A stretch of DNA of 58,439 bases from Candidatus Solibacter sp. (GCA_013822245.1 PNKE01000070.1:1-58439); one strand, 5' to 3'; shown: positions 19,226 through 29,023, counted from the first letter of the stretch. The notes: a model not told the origin generated them from the sequence alone. Translations and numbers: made by a program.

Positions 19226-20596
19226 TTAGCGGCGTGGCTCGCGGGCGAGGGCACCAATCGCCTGGATGATGATGGGCGCGGCCTCGGGACCGACCGAATT
19301 CACTTCACCATACCACTGTTTCGCGGCGCCGAACGTGTACGGCGGCTGCCGGTCCCACTGGGCTTTGGGGATGATGTAGCCGATCTCGTCGTTGGCGAGT
19401 CCGACGACGATGCGGATGGGCGCGGTGAGGATGTCTGGCTTGATGCCGGGTTCGAGCGGGGCATCGGGGAAGTCGGCGTTGGGGTCGCGCGAAATCTGGC
19501 CGAGGCTGAGTTCGGGGAAGAGTTCGCCGGGGATCATGGCGGCCTGGACGGCGGGCTTGCCGTTGGCGGAGATTGTGAAGAGGCCGACGGGGGTGCGGGT
19601 GACCGGCGGGTCGCCGCCCATGGGTTTGCGGCCCTTGAAGATGCCGGCGGCGGAGGCCATGAGGTAGTTCTTGTTGGCGACGGGGATAGCGACTTCCGTT
19701 TCGCGGTAGAGGAGAGCGTCGGCGTTAATGGGTTTGGCGGATCTCAGTGCGGCGAGGGCGATGCGGGCGGCCGGGCGGCCGACGGATTCGGCGAACCGGA
19801 AAGTGTCTTTGGGCGCGGGCTGGCCGGTTTCGAAGTCCTTGACGGCCGCGCCGAGCGGAGACATCATGCCGCCGATGGCGCCGTTCAGGAAAACGCATGT
19901 CGCGCCGCCGGAGCGTTCGACTTCGTCGCGGAGGAAGTGGACGTAGTCGGATGTGATCAGAGTGTTCTTGCTGCCGAGGGATTCGGGGTGGTTGGTCCAG
20001 TGGATCAGCGTGGCGATGCGGGCGCCTTTGGGGGTTTCAAGGGCGATGGCGGTGATGGCGGAGTCGATGACAAAGGGCGGGCGGGAGTCGTCGTAGAACT
20101 GCTTGAGGGAGGGCGGGTCGGCCTGGGCGGCGCGGATGCGGGCGGGTTGGAGCGAGTGCAGGGCGTCGATGGCGGCATCGGCGGTGTTGCGGACCACCAG
20201 CGCGTTGTACTCCTCATTGATGCCGGAGACGCCGCTCTGGCTGCCCCAGAGGCCCATGGTGTCGGGCGTTTCGTGCGAGTGGGTGACGGCGACGACGACC
20301 TGAGCGGCGGGGTACCTGGTTTTGACCAACTGGCGGATTTTGACGACATCGTCGAAGAAGAGACCAATGGAATCGACGCCGCACAGCACCACCTGATTGC
20401 CGGCTTCAAGGGCGACGCAACGGGCCCAGAGATCGTCATGGACGCCGGTGGCGGCGCGGCCGTTGCCGAAGCCGGCGATGTAGGCGGGTGCGGATTTGAG
20501 GCCGGGCGTGACGGTGCGTTTGGCGGCGCCGGCCTTGAAGGCTCCGAAGGCGCAGAGGGGTGTCAGTAACAGGGCGAGCAGATGGTTGAGGTGCAT
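19226..20596 (-). CDS. Secreted neutral/alkaline ceramidase-like protein
   Basis: A 456-residue protein with a signal peptide (MHLNHLLALLLTPLCAFG). It resembles the N-terminal catalytic domain of neutral/alkaline non-lysosomal ceramidases: an early 'KRTVTPG' strand, 'GVHDDLWARCVALE', the metal-binding 'VTHSHETPDTMGLWG' near residue 104, and 'FLNGAIGGMMSPLG' near 235. The usual C-terminal domain of true ceramidases is short or missing, so amide hydrolysis of ceramide is only a possibility; many bacterial relatives have unknown substrates. It starts 12 bases after the Gfo/Idh/MocA gene. Confidence 0.75.
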   Translation of the reverse strand: MHLNHLLALLLTPLCAFGAFKAGAAKRTVTPGLKSAPAYIAGFGNGRAATGVHDDLWARCVALEAGNQVVLCGVDSIGLFFDDVVKIRQLVKTRYPAAQVVVAVTHSHETPDTMGLWGSQSGVSGINEEYNALVVRNTADAAIDALHSLQPARIRAAQADPPSLKQFYDDSRPPFVIDSAITAIALETPKGARIATLIHWTNHPESLGSKNTLITSDYVHFLRDEVERSGGATCVFLNGAIGGMMSPLGAAVKDFETGQPAPKDTFRFAESVGRPAARIALAALRSAKPINADALLYRETEVAIPVANKNYLMASAAGIFKGRKPMGGDPPVTRTPVGLFTISANGKPAVQAAMIPGELFPELSLGQISRDPNADFPDAPLEPGIKPDILTAPIRIVVGLANDEIGYIIPKAQWDRQPPYTFGAAKQWYGEVNSVGPEAAPIIIQAIGALAREPRR

Positions 20597-20608
20597 CCTA
20601 AAGTCAGG

Positions 20609-21646
20609 TTACACCGCGGCGACGGGTTCCCAACGGGCCGATTGCGCGGCGCGGAACAGGGCGTCCATCGCGAGGGCGTTGCCGAGGGAGTCTTCGAGGG
20701 TGACGGCCTGGGGTTCGAGGCCGCGGATGGCGCGGGCGAAGCGCCGGGCCTGGACGGTGTATTGGTCGCAGACGGGGAATTGCTCTTCGACCATGGATTC
20801 GCCCTGGAGAGCGGAGCCGGTGTCGGTCCAGAGGCGGCAGGGGCGGTCTTTGAGGGCGTTGAAGGGGACTTCGATTTCGACGCGGCCTTTCGTGCCGAAA
20901 GCGATGACGCGCTGGTAGGGGACGAGTTGGGTGGAGACGTGGAAGTGGGCCTGGCCGGAGGGGAATTCCAGAAGGCCGGAGGAGAGGCGATCGACTTGGA
21001 ATTCGGGGTCGATTTCCATGACCGCAGCGGCGCGGATGGGTTCTTCGCCGAACAAAAGGCGGGCGGAATAGACGGCGTAACAGCCGATATCGTAGGTCGC
21101 TCCGCCGCCGATGCCGGGCATGTTGCGGACGTTGGATGGGTCGCGATTGAAGTAGGAAAAGGCGGCCGAGACCATGCGGATTTCGCCGAGCGCGCCGGAG
21201 CGGGCGATTTCGATGGCGCGTTCCCATTGCGGGTGGGTGCGGATCATAAAGGCCTCGGCGCAGAGCTTTCCCGCGGCGTCGCGGGCGGCGATGAGGGAGC
21301 GGATTTCGGCGGCGTTGAGTCCGGCGGGTTTTTCGCAGAGGACGTGCTTGCCGGCGTAGAGGGCGCGGATGGCGCAGGGGGTGTGGAGATGGTTGGGCAG
21401 GGGGATGTAGACGGCTTCGATGGAGTCGTCGGCGAGCAGGTCGTGATAGGAGCCGTAGGCCTTGGGGATGGCGAGGATGGAGGCGGCGTCACAGGCGCGT
21501 TCGAAGTCGCGCGAGGCGATGGCGGCGAGTTCACAGCCTGGGGCGAGTGCGAGGGCCGGCAGGAGTTTGTTCATGGCGAAGGCCGAGACGCCGAGGACGC
21601 CGAAACGGACGGAGTGGGCGGCGAGGTCTTGTTGACCGGGGGTCAT
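20609..21646 (-). CDS. Cytoplasmic Gfo/Idh/MocA-family oxidoreductase
   Basis: A 345-residue NAD(P)-dependent oxidoreductase. The Rossmann motif is 'RFGVLGVSAFAMNKLLPAL' near residue 14, and the catalytic 'GKHVLCEKPAGLN' block is near 92. The C-terminal domain contains 'GGATYDIGCYAVYSARLLFG'. Unlike three of the other family members in this window it has no signal peptide. An open frame reaches 21799, but the ATG at 21646 gives the normal family N-terminus. It is divergent from shc, with only 61 bases between the starts. Confidence 0.87.
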   Translation of the reverse strand: MTPGQQDLAAHSVRFGVLGVSAFAMNKLLPALALAPGCELAAIASRDFERACDAASILAIPKAYGSYHDLLADDSIEAVYIPLPNHLHTPCAIRALYAGKHVLCEKPAGLNAAEIRSLIAARDAAGKLCAEAFMIRTHPQWERAIEIARSGALGEIRMVSAAFSYFNRDPSNVRNMPGIGGGATYDIGCYAVYSARLLFGEEPIRAAAVMEIDPEFQVDRLSSGLLEFPSGQAHFHVSTQLVPYQRVIAFGTKGRVEIEVPFNALKDRPCRLWTDTGSALQGESMVEEQFPVCDQYTVQARRFARAIRGLEPQAVTLEDSLGNALAMDALFRAAQSARWEPVAAV

Positions 21647-21707
21647 GCAGATGAGAGTAACGCATAGGTACAGCAGGGGGTCTGCGTATCGGCGAAAATA
21701 GAGGTTT

Positions 21708-23687
21708 ATGGAACTTGTCACTCCGGGTTCGAGAGGGTCGCGCAGGGAGACGCTGGCGGCGGCGCAACTGGCAGGGCAGGAGCTGCGGGAGCGGCACATA
21801 CGGGGGTCGGAGCGGATTGCGCGGGCGATGCTGGAGTTGCAGAGCGAAGCGGGGTACTGGTGCGGCGAACTGACGGCGGATTCGACGCTGGAGTCCGATT
21901 ACATCCTGTTGCAGATGTGGCTGTATCCGCCGGAGCCGGATCAGGAGTGGATGCCGCCGTCGCGCAGGCGGGTGGACAGGGCGGTGACGGCGATTCTGGA
22001 GCGCCAGCAGCCCGATGGCGGGTGGTGGATCTATCGGGGAGGCGGGGCGGAGATCAACGCCACGGCGCGGGCGTACACGATGCTGAAGATGTGCGGCATG
22101 GATACCGATGCCGAGCCGATGCGGAAGGCGCGGGAGAAGGTGCTGGAACTGGGCGGGTTGCAGGCCTGCAACAGCTACACGAAGATCAACTTCAGCCTGT
22201 TTGACCTGTATCCGCGGAAGTATGTCCCCAGCGTGCCGCCGGAGATCGTGCTGGCGCCGGGCGATCTGATTTATGAGATGTCGTCGTGGACGCGGGCGAT
22301 CATCGTGCCGTTGTCGATCGTGCAGGCGGTGGGCAAGCATAAGCCGACGCCGATGGGGCGAAGGGTGGACGAATTGCTGGCGCCGCACAAGAAGCTGTCG
22401 CTGCCCAAGCGCGACGCGGTGAGCCTGATTTTCACGCAGGTGGACAGGGCGGTGAAGATCTGGGAGCGGCGCAACCTGCGCAACGTGAGGGCGAAGGCGA
22501 TCCGCGAGGCCGAGCGCTGGATGCTGGAGCGGACGCGGTACAGCGACGGGCTGGGGGCGATTTATCCGTCGATGATGTATCTGATCATGGCGCTGGAGTC
22601 GATGGGCTATGCCAGCGACCAGCCGGACCTGGTGGAGGGCATCAGGCAGTTTGAGAACCTGCTGATCGAGACCGGGGAGCGGTTTCAATTTCAGCCGTGC
22701 GTGTCGCCGGTGTGGGACACGGCGATCTGCGCGTATGCGCTGGGCGAATTGGAGGCGAAGCGGCCTGGGGCGGCCGATCAGGCGAAGATGACGCGGGCGG
22801 CGGACTGGCTGCTGACGAAAGAGGTGAGGCGGAAGGGGGACTGGTCAGTGAAGCGGCCCGACCTGGAGCCGTCGGGGTGGGCGTTCGAGTTCGCCAACGA
22901 GTATTATCCGGATATCGACGACACGGCGATGGTGTTGCTGGCGCTGCGTCATGCGAAGGCGTCGGATGCCGGGCGGCAGGCGAGGGTGGAGAAGCGGGCG
23001 GTGAACTGGCTGCTGGGGATGCAGGGCAGCGACGGCGGCTGGGCGGCATTTGACGTGGACAACAACTGGAGCCTGCTGAACAAAGTGCCGTTCGCGGACC
23101 ACAATGCGATGCTGGATCCGGCGTGTCCGGACATCACGGGGCGGGTGCTGGATGCGCTGTCGAAGATGGGTCTGGGGCCGGAGCATCCGGCGGTGGCGCG
23201 GGGCGTGGAGTTTCTGCTGCGGAATCAGGAGCGGGACGGAAGCTGGTATGGGCGTTGGGGCGTGAACTACATCTATGGGACGTTTCTGGCGCTGAGGGGA
23301 TTGAGGGCGTCGGGTGTGCCGGGGACGCGGACGGCGGTGGAGCGGGCGTCGGAGTGGTTACGGTCGATACAGAATCCGGACGGCGGTTGGGGCGAGAGTT
23401 GTCTGGGCTACAAGACGCACGGCTACGTGCAGGCTCCGAGCACGCCGTCACAGACGGCGTGGGCGATGCTGGGTCTGGAAGCGGCGGGGTTGGCTCAGTT
23501 GCCGGCGGTGAAGCGGGGCGTGAGGTGGCTGCTGGAACGGCAGAAGGCGGACGGGCGTTGGGACGAGGACCTGATGACGGGGACGGGATTCCCGAACGTT
23601 TTCTACCTGAGCTATCACCTGTACCGGGATTATTTTCCGCTGCTGGCGCTGGCGACGCTGTGTCCTTCGGCCGTCAAGGCGGAGTAG
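21708..23687 (+). CDS. shc: Squalene-hopene cyclase
   Basis: A 659-residue cyclase that converts squalene to hopene for hopanoid membrane lipids. The protonating DXDD motif is 'PDIDDTA' at about residues 401-407. Several QW repeats are visible: 'QQPDGGWW' near 100, 'GSDGGWAAFD' near 443, 'QERDGSWYGRWG' near 508 and 'QNPDGGWGES' near 557. Length and motif order fit bacterial SHC (about 630-720). It is monocistronic in appearance and overlaps the convergent downstream gene by 14 bases at the 3' end. Confidence 0.96.
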   Translation: MELVTPGSRGSRRETLAAAQLAGQELRERHIRGSERIARAMLELQSEAGYWCGELTADSTLESDYILLQMWLYPPEPDQEWMPPSRRRVDRAVTAILERQQPDGGWWIYRGGGAEINATARAYTMLKMCGMDTDAEPMRKAREKVLELGGLQACNSYTKINFSLFDLYPRKYVPSVPPEIVLAPGDLIYEMSSWTRAIIVPLSIVQAVGKHKPTPMGRRVDELLAPHKKLSLPKRDAVSLIFTQVDRAVKIWERRNLRNVRAKAIREAERWMLERTRYSDGLGAIYPSMMYLIMALESMGYASDQPDLVEGIRQFENLLIETGERFQFQPCVSPVWDTAICAYALGELEAKRPGAADQAKMTRAADWLLTKEVRRKGDWSVKRPDLEPSGWAFEFANEYYPDIDDTAMVLLALRHAKASDAGRQARVEKRAVNWLLGMQGSDGGWAAFDVDNNWSLLNKVPFADHNAMLDPACPDITGRVLDALSKMGLGPEHPAVARGVEFLLRNQERDGSWYGRWGVNYIYGTFLALRGLRASGVPGTRTAVERASEWLRSIQNPDGGWGESCLGYKTHGYVQAPSTPSQTAWAMLGLEAAGLAQLPAVKRGVRWLLERQKADGRWDEDLMTGTGFPNVFYLSYHLYRDYFPLLALATLCPSAVKAE

Positions 23688-24444
23688 CGGGGCCGGGGCC
23701 GGGTTCGGCAGGGGCGGGCGCGGCGAATTCGTAGCCGCCGTAGACGATGCGGGTGGTGCTGCGGCCGAAGACCTTGATGTCGGAGTCAGATTGATTCAGC
23801 AGCGGCAGCCAGTGGCCTTCAACCTCTGAATACTGGTGGACGAAGCCGGTGCGGGAGACCCAGAAAGAAGGATTCCTGGCCGGTTTGCCATCGATCCTGA
23901 CAACCACCCAGCGGGCTGCATCGATCCAGACGCGGCCCCGGAACAGCAGCGGGTTGGCGGACTTCGGGGTGGCCTCCAGGACGTAGCTCTCGCGGCCGTC
24001 CAGCGTGGCGGTCTCGACGAAGCTGAACGAATAGTTGTCGCGGCAGATGCGTGTCGCTTTCTGGCCTTCCGGGGACGATGCCTGGGCTTCGGTGTCCAGC
24101 ATTCTGCGGAAGACCAGTTTGCGGACGGCGCCGGGACCGCTGGCGCTCAGCGCCGTGAAACGCTTCCGGCCCAGCGCGTCGGCGTCGACCTGGACTTTCA
24201 TGCTCGCTTTGACGCGGAAACGCGTGTTCACGACGCTGTATTCACGGATGGAGGTGTAGGCGGGCATGGCCTTGCGGCGGGCCAGATCGGCCGCTTCATA
24301 TTTGTCCATCACTTCGTCGATCGACGGCGCTTCGCCGATCGACGGCACAGCGTCAATCGACGGCTTCGGCCGCGGAGGCGGATCCGCCGCCAGCGGCAGC
24401 AGCGCGGCGATGAAGAGTAAGGGCGCCGAGGACGGTGGCATCAT
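23674..24444 (-). CDS. Exported LolA-like hypothetical protein
   Basis: A 256-residue protein with a signal peptide (MMPPSSAPLLFIAALLPLAA) and a predicted beta-rich domain whose segments 'VVNTRFRVKASMKVQVD' and 'FRGRVWIDAARWVVVRIDG' resemble outer-membrane lipoprotein-sorting (LolA/LolB-like) folds. The function is unknown. A short repeat 'PSIDAVPSIGEAPSIDE' follows the signal peptide and is encoded by imperfect repeats of 'gatcgacggc' at about 24307-24362. The gene starts 92 bases before the end of the upstream LssY-domain gene, an unusually long same-strand overlap; a later start would lose the signal peptide. Confidence 0.68.
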   Translation of the reverse strand: MMPPSSAPLLFIAALLPLAADPPPRPKPSIDAVPSIGEAPSIDEVMDKYEAADLARRKAMPAYTSIREYSVVNTRFRVKASMKVQVDADALGRKRFTALSASGPGAVRKLVFRRMLDTEAQASSPEGQKATRICRDNYSFSFVETATLDGRESYVLEATPKSANPLLFRGRVWIDAARWVVVRIDGKPARNPSFWVSRTGFVHQYSEVEGHWLPLLNQSDSDIKVFGRSTTRIVYGGYEFAAPAPAEPGPGPATPP

Positions 24445-25870
24445 CAGTTCCCCTTGCCGGCCGCCCCAAGCCGAACGACCACCGGACCGAACGGTAGGCC
24501 CAGTAGTAGACATTGGAGCGCGTGAAATAGTGTCTGGATTCCAGTATGACTCTGCGGGCCAGGCGCGCGGGAAACGGGCGCCGGGGGCCGCGGTGGAGTC
24601 TGGAATAGTCATCGCCGGCATCGCAGGGTTGCAGCCGGATGAGGGCGAGGGCGCCATCGGTCACCACCACGGCGGCGGGCGGCGGGATGCCGGAATCGGG
24701 CCGCTGGAGGAGCCGATGCCAGACGGTGCAACCGGCGCTGATGAGGTCGTTCAGAACGATGCTCCGCTCGCGGTCGATGTCGGCGTCGATACGGTGGGTG
24801 AAGCTCATTCGATTGAACTCGAAGGCAATGGCGACGTCGTGCGTCGCCGCCCCGAGCCAGACCTCGACCCCTTGCACGCTGGCCAGCCAGAGGCGGATGT
24901 GATGGCGCTGGGCGATGGAGTTCAGCGACTTCTGGAAGACCAGATCAGGAAGCCGGCCCTGGTAGAAGAGGGCTGACACGGGAGCCGTCGGGTAGCCGCT
25001 CATCGAGGTGGCGGCGCGGTAGGTGCGGGTGAAGGACCCGGGGGTGAGCGGGTCGGCGGTGTGCCATCCGGCCACGGCGAAGGCGTTTTCGAGATCGGCG
25101 CGGGAGCCGAGAAAGGCGAAGTTGATGATGTCGCCGGCCGGGTTGCCGCCGGCCTTGGTCACCGTTTCAGGCTGGGCGCGCAAGTCATCCAAGAACGGCT
25201 CAAGGGGCATGCCGGGTTCATCGCCGTCAAGCGGTTGATGGCTGAGGCCGGGCTGGGCTTCAATGGACAGGAAGACGGTGGCGCCGGGCGGGATTTCGAT
25301 TTCCGGTTCAGGCATTCCAAACAGCGCCAGCCTCGATCCCACGATCGCCAGGGCCGACACCGGATCGCCCGTCATCCGGGCGTGGACCATTCCCGCCGCG
25401 CCGGTGAGTCCGGCCGGCGCCTTGCCGAACAACATGGGCGCCGGCCGGTACCAGACGCCGCTGAGCCAGCTATGCGGGTGGCTGGCGGCCAGAATCCCCT
25501 GAATGTGATTGGGCCGGATGACGCGTTCGCGGGCGTTGTCGATCGCGGTGAGCACGGCGGTGCAAGGCAGGTCTGTTGCGCCGGGCAGAGTACAGGAGGT
25601 GAACTCGACCTCGATGGAAGCGCGTTCCCTGGCCAGACCGAGACCCACCGGACGGGCGCGCTTGATGATGCCGGAGACCACCGTGCCGCGCGGCAGTTGC
25701 GGACCGTCCGCCGCATCCAGCGGGCCGGTCAGAAGCGCCGTGAGCGGTGTTCCGGAGCGCAAGTAGCTGGCCAGAGGGGTCTGAAGCTGGGCCTGGTAGA
25801 GCCGCGGGGGCGCCTGGGCGGCAAGCAGTTGGCAGCAGCCGGAGAGCAGGATGACGGTTCTAAACCTCAT
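24353..25870 (-). CDS. Exported protein with LssY-like C-terminal domain
   Basis: A 505-residue protein with a signal peptide (MRFRTVILLSGCCQLLAAQ). The N-terminal 200 residues look beta-rich, with 'LPRGTVVSGIIKRARPV' resembling the 'G-x-V/I' strands of acidobacterial envelope proteins. Residues ~255-430 match the LssY C-terminal domain pattern: 'NFAFLGSRADLENAFAVAGW', then 'RTYRAATSMSGYPTAPVSAL' and 'FQKSLNSIAQRHHIRLW'. The domain's biochemical role is unknown. The frame is open to 26149, but the ATG at 25870 gives a proper signal sequence. The 3' end overlaps the next gene by 92 bases. Confidence 0.75.
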   Translation of the reverse strand: MRFRTVILLSGCCQLLAAQAPPRLYQAQLQTPLASYLRSGTPLTALLTGPLDAADGPQLPRGTVVSGIIKRARPVGLGLARERASIEVEFTSCTLPGATDLPCTAVLTAIDNARERVIRPNHIQGILAASHPHSWLSGVWYRPAPMLFGKAPAGLTGAAGMVHARMTGDPVSALAIVGSRLALFGMPEPEIEIPPGATVFLSIEAQPGLSHQPLDGDEPGMPLEPFLDDLRAQPETVTKAGGNPAGDIINFAFLGSRADLENAFAVAGWHTADPLTPGSFTRTYRAATSMSGYPTAPVSALFYQGRLPDLVFQKSLNSIAQRHHIRLWLASVQGVEVWLGAATHDVAIAFEFNRMSFTHRIDADIDRERSIVLNDLISAGCTVWHRLLQRPDSGIPPPAAVVVTDGALALIRLQPCDAGDDYSRLHRGPRRPFPARLARRVILESRHYFTRSNVYYWAYRSVRWSFGLGRPARGTDDATVLGALTLHRRAAAAGGGSASAAEAVD

Positions 25871-26133
25871 GCGGGTACAACTTCCGGCAGGCCGCGGCGG
25901 GCGTCCGGGCCGGCGCTGGATAGGCCTGTGGTACAGCAACCGCCTGTTTGCGTGGACGGAACATATCACTTCGTGGAATATTGGGCAGCGGCCCCGCGCA
26001 GATTCGCGCCAGGGGTCGAAAAAGATCAGGAGGACACCTCGCTCCAGCCTCGCTTCCGCGGGCGGCTGACCATGTGGCGGTGTCCGCCGCGCAAAAAGAG
26101 GTCGAGATGTTACTACGAAGCATATCATGAGAC

Positions 26134-27264
26134 TTGGGCCATGACGCAATAATCCTGGGCGCCGGAGCGGCGGGGCTGTTCTGCGCCTTGACCGCCGGGC
26201 GGCGTGGACGGCGGGTGCTGGTGATCGAGCACACGCGGCAGGCCGGGGCGAAGATCCTGATTTCGGGCGGCGGGCGGTGCAATTTCACGAACCGGACGGT
26301 GACGGCGGCGAACTTTCTGTCGGCGAATCCGCATTTCGCCAAGAGCGCGCTGGCGCGGTACACGCCCGACGATTTCGTGGCGATGGTGAGGAGGCACCGC
26401 ATCCGGTACCACGAGAAGACGCTGGGGCAGTTGTTCTGCGACGATTCGGCGACGCGGATTCTGGAGATGCTGCTGGAGGAGTGCAAGGCGGCTGGAGTGG
26501 AGATCAGGACGGCATGCAAGGTGAACGGGGTGAGGCGGGATACGCGGTTTGTCGTGGAGACGGGGGAGGGCGATTTCGACGCCGCGGCGGTGGTGGCGGC
26601 CACCGGCGGGCTGTCGATTCCGAAGATGGGGGCGACGGATTTCGGATACAGGCTGGCGCGGCAGTTCGGGTTGAAGGTGGTTCAGCCGTATCCGGCGCTG
26701 GTTCCGCTGGTGTTTGATGGCGAGGACCGGAAGCGGTGGGGCGAGATGGCGGGAGTATCCTTGCCGGTGAGGGCTGGATGTGGAAAGGCGGACTTCGAAG
26801 AGAAGCTGCTTTTTACGCACAGGGGGGTGAGCGGCCCGGCGGTGTTGCAGGTGTCGTCGTATTGGCGGCCGGGCGCGGAGGTGGCGGTGGATCTGCTGCC
26901 GGCGAGGACGTTTGCACCAGTGGCGCATCAGGCGCGCAAGGAACTGGGGATGGCGCTGCCGCAGAGGCTGGCCGAGCGGTGGCTGGAGGTGGAGGGTTTC
27001 ACTCAGCCGGTGCTGCCGGTGCAGGCGGTGGACAGAAGGCTGCACGGCTGGCGGTTGCGGCCGTCGGGGACCGAAGGGTTTGAAAAAGCGGAGGTGACGG
27101 GCGGCGGGGTGGCGACGGGCGAGTTGTCGTCGAAGACGATGGAAGTGCGAAACGTGGCGGGGTTGTTCTTCGTCGGAGAAGTGGTGGATGTGACAGGCTG
27201 GCTGGGAGGCTACAATTTTCAGTGGGCCTGGGCTTCGGCACATGCCGCCGGGGAGGCGATATGA
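26134..27264 (+). CDS. HI0933/BaiN-like FAD-dependent oxidoreductase
   Basis: A 376-residue flavoprotein of the HI0933/BaiN (TIGR00275) family. The FAD-binding GxGxxG is 'AIILGAGAAGLFCAL' at residues 5-19, the family mark 'KILISGGGRCNFTN' is near 40, and the closing 'GGYNFQWAWASAHAAGEAI' carries the C-terminal FAD contact. The substrate is unknown; BaiN acts on bile-acid intermediates in gut bacteria, but most relatives are uncharacterised. The frame opens just after a TGA and the only suitable start is TTG at 26134. The following gene's ATG overlaps the stop (ATGA). Confidence 0.88.
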   Translation: MGHDAIILGAGAAGLFCALTAGRRGRRVLVIEHTRQAGAKILISGGGRCNFTNRTVTAANFLSANPHFAKSALARYTPDDFVAMVRRHRIRYHEKTLGQLFCDDSATRILEMLLEECKAAGVEIRTACKVNGVRRDTRFVVETGEGDFDAAAVVAATGGLSIPKMGATDFGYRLARQFGLKVVQPYPALVPLVFDGEDRKRWGEMAGVSLPVRAGCGKADFEEKLLFTHRGVSGPAVLQVSSYWRPGAEVAVDLLPARTFAPVAHQARKELGMALPQRLAERWLEVEGFTQPVLPVQAVDRRLHGWRLRPSGTEGFEKAEVTGGGVATGELSSKTMEVRNVAGLFFVGEVVDVTGWLGGYNFQWAWASAHAAGEAI

Positions 27265-27953
27265 AAATGCAGGTAATCGCGGTACTGCTGGCGGCCGCCT
27301 GGCCGCTGACCGCTCAAACGCAACTGCCGGCGGGCGCGGCCGAGGACAGCCGTGCGCGGATCGAGGCAAAGCTGCTGCTGACGCGCGATCAGATGAAAGC
27401 CGCGCTGGGGGCGGATCCGGGCGAGGGCGTGGTGATGGTCGAGGTGAAGTACACGCCGAAGAAAGACGGCAAGTATTACCTGGACCACGACCAGTTCCTG
27501 CTCAGGACCGACAACGACGGCCAGCGGGCGACTCCAATGTATCCAAGCCAGTTGGCCGGTGCGGCGGTGATGGTGGTCAGTTCGCGCGGCGGTACGCAGG
27601 GCCAGGTGGGCGCGCAGCAGCGGCGGGCGCCCTACGGCGTGCCGGGGATTCCGGGCAGAGGCGGGCCGCCGATGACGCTGCCGGGCCAGCAACCGCCGGT
27701 TGTAGGCTCCGCGACGGCCGACAATTCGGAGGCGCAGGCGTCGATCGAGGACGACAAGTCGACGCCGGAGCAGCGGGCGCTGCTGAAACAGCTTCATGCG
27801 AAGAGGTTGCCGGAGGGCGAAGTGGAAGGCGAGGTGAGCGGGTTGCTCTACTTCACGTTGGATGGCAAGCACAAGGTGAAGCACTTCGAATTCGTCCACC
27901 GGAAGGCCCCGCCACGGCTGTCGGTGCGATTCATCGAGCCAAAGAAGAAGTGA
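27261..27953 (+). CDS. Exported hypothetical protein
   Basis: A 230-residue protein that I do not recognise. It has a signal peptide (MKMQVIAVLLAAAWPLTAQ), a charged region with 'VVMVEVKYTPKKDGKYYLDHDQF' (segment about residues 58-80), a flexible Gly/Gln/Pro-rich middle, and a C-terminal beta-looking segment 'VSGLLYFTLDGKHKVKHFEF'. The ATG overlaps the BaiN-like stop by four bases, and the next gene starts within three bases of its own stop, so it sits inside a three-gene operon. Confidence 0.7.
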   Translation: MKMQVIAVLLAAAWPLTAQTQLPAGAAEDSRARIEAKLLLTRDQMKAALGADPGEGVVMVEVKYTPKKDGKYYLDHDQFLLRTDNDGQRATPMYPSQLAGAAVMVVSSRGGTQGQVGAQQRRAPYGVPGIPGRGGPPMTLPGQQPPVVGSATADNSEAQASIEDDKSTPEQRALLKQLHAKRLPEGEVEGEVSGLLYFTLDGKHKVKHFEFVHRKAPPRLSVRFIEPKKK

Positions 27954-27955
27954 TC

Positions 27956-29023
27956 ATGCTCATCTCCGAACTGGATACCCCAGCCCTACTCATTGACCTC
28001 GACATCATGGAGCGGAACCTTGCGAAGGTGGCCGCGTACGCGAAAAAACACGACCTGCGGCTGCGGCCGCACACCAAGACGCACAAGATCCCCGCGCTGG
28101 CACGGCGGCAGTTGGAACTCGGCGCGGCGGGCATCACCGTGGCCAAGACGACCGAGGCCGAGGTGATGCTGAAGGCCGGGCCGGCGGATCTGTTGATCGC
28201 GTATCCGGTGGTGGGCGCGGCGAAGCTGGAACGGCTGCGGGCGCTTGCGGAGAAGACGCATGTGACCGTGGCGTTGGATTCCCTGGAAGCGGCAAGGATG
28301 ATTGCCGATGCGGGGATCCGGGCGGGGATTCTGGTGGAGGTGGATGTCGGGCTGGGACGGATGGGCGTGACGCCGGACCAGGCGACGCTGCTGGTGGAGG
28401 AGATCATCAGACTGCCGCGTGTCGAGTGGCGGGGCGTGGCGTTTTATCCGGGCCATGTGAAGGATCCGAACAATGAACAGGAGATCGCGCAGTTGCAGAC
28501 GGCGATTCTTGAACTGGTGGACCGGTTTGTCGCCATGCGGATTCCCGCGCCCATCGTCAGTGGCGGATCGACGCCGCTGCTGTGGCATTCGCACCGGTTC
28601 GACGGCTTGAACGAGATCCGGCCGGGGACCTATATCTTCAACGACCGCAATACGTGGGCCGGCGGGGCGTGCGCACGGCAAGACTGCGCGGCGACGATGA
28701 TGGCGACGGTGGTGAGCGTGCAGGGCGGAAGGATGATGATCGACGGCGGGTCGAAGACGTTTTCGTCGGACAAGCTGTCCACGGGCGGGCCGGGCTTTGG
28801 CGAGATCGTGGGCGCGCCGGGGGCGTTGTTCCACAAGATGAACGAGGAGCACGGCTACGTCGATATCAGCAAGGCCGAGCGAGGGTTTGCCGTGGGCGAC
28901 CGGGTGAGCGTGCTGATGAACCACGTCTGCACGGCGGTGAACATGCAGGAGCGGATCTACGGGATCAGAGGCGACGAGGTGGTGGAGACGTGGGTGGTCG
29001 AGGGGCGAGGAAAATTGCAGTAG
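27956..29023 (+). CDS. D-threonine aldolase / alanine-racemase-fold PLP enzyme
   Basis: A 355-residue PLP enzyme of fold type III, in the D-threonine aldolase / D-serine dehydratase-like group. 'LDTPALLIDLDIMERNL' at the start and 'LRPHTKTHKIPALARRQ' around residues 36-52 contain the PLP-binding Lys, and 'ILVEVDVGLGRMG' is near 121. The C-terminal domain holds metal-binding-type residues: 'SKTFSSDK' and 'NEEHGYVD', plus 'MNHVCTAVN' near 320 (the His/Cys pair). Likely reaction: cleavage of D-3-hydroxy amino acids to an aldehyde and glycine, or related chemistry. GTG at 27950 is an alternative start. Confidence 0.85.
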   Translation: MLISELDTPALLIDLDIMERNLAKVAAYAKKHDLRLRPHTKTHKIPALARRQLELGAAGITVAKTTEAEVMLKAGPADLLIAYPVVGAAKLERLRALAEKTHVTVALDSLEAARMIADAGIRAGILVEVDVGLGRMGVTPDQATLLVEEIIRLPRVEWRGVAFYPGHVKDPNNEQEIAQLQTAILELVDRFVAMRIPAPIVSGGSTPLLWHSHRFDGLNEIRPGTYIFNDRNTWAGGACARQDCAATMMATVVSVQGGRMMIDGGSKTFSSDKLSTGGPGFGEIVGAPGALFHKMNEEHGYVDISKAERGFAVGDRVSVLMNHVCTAVNMQERIYGIRGDEVVETWVVEGRGKLQ

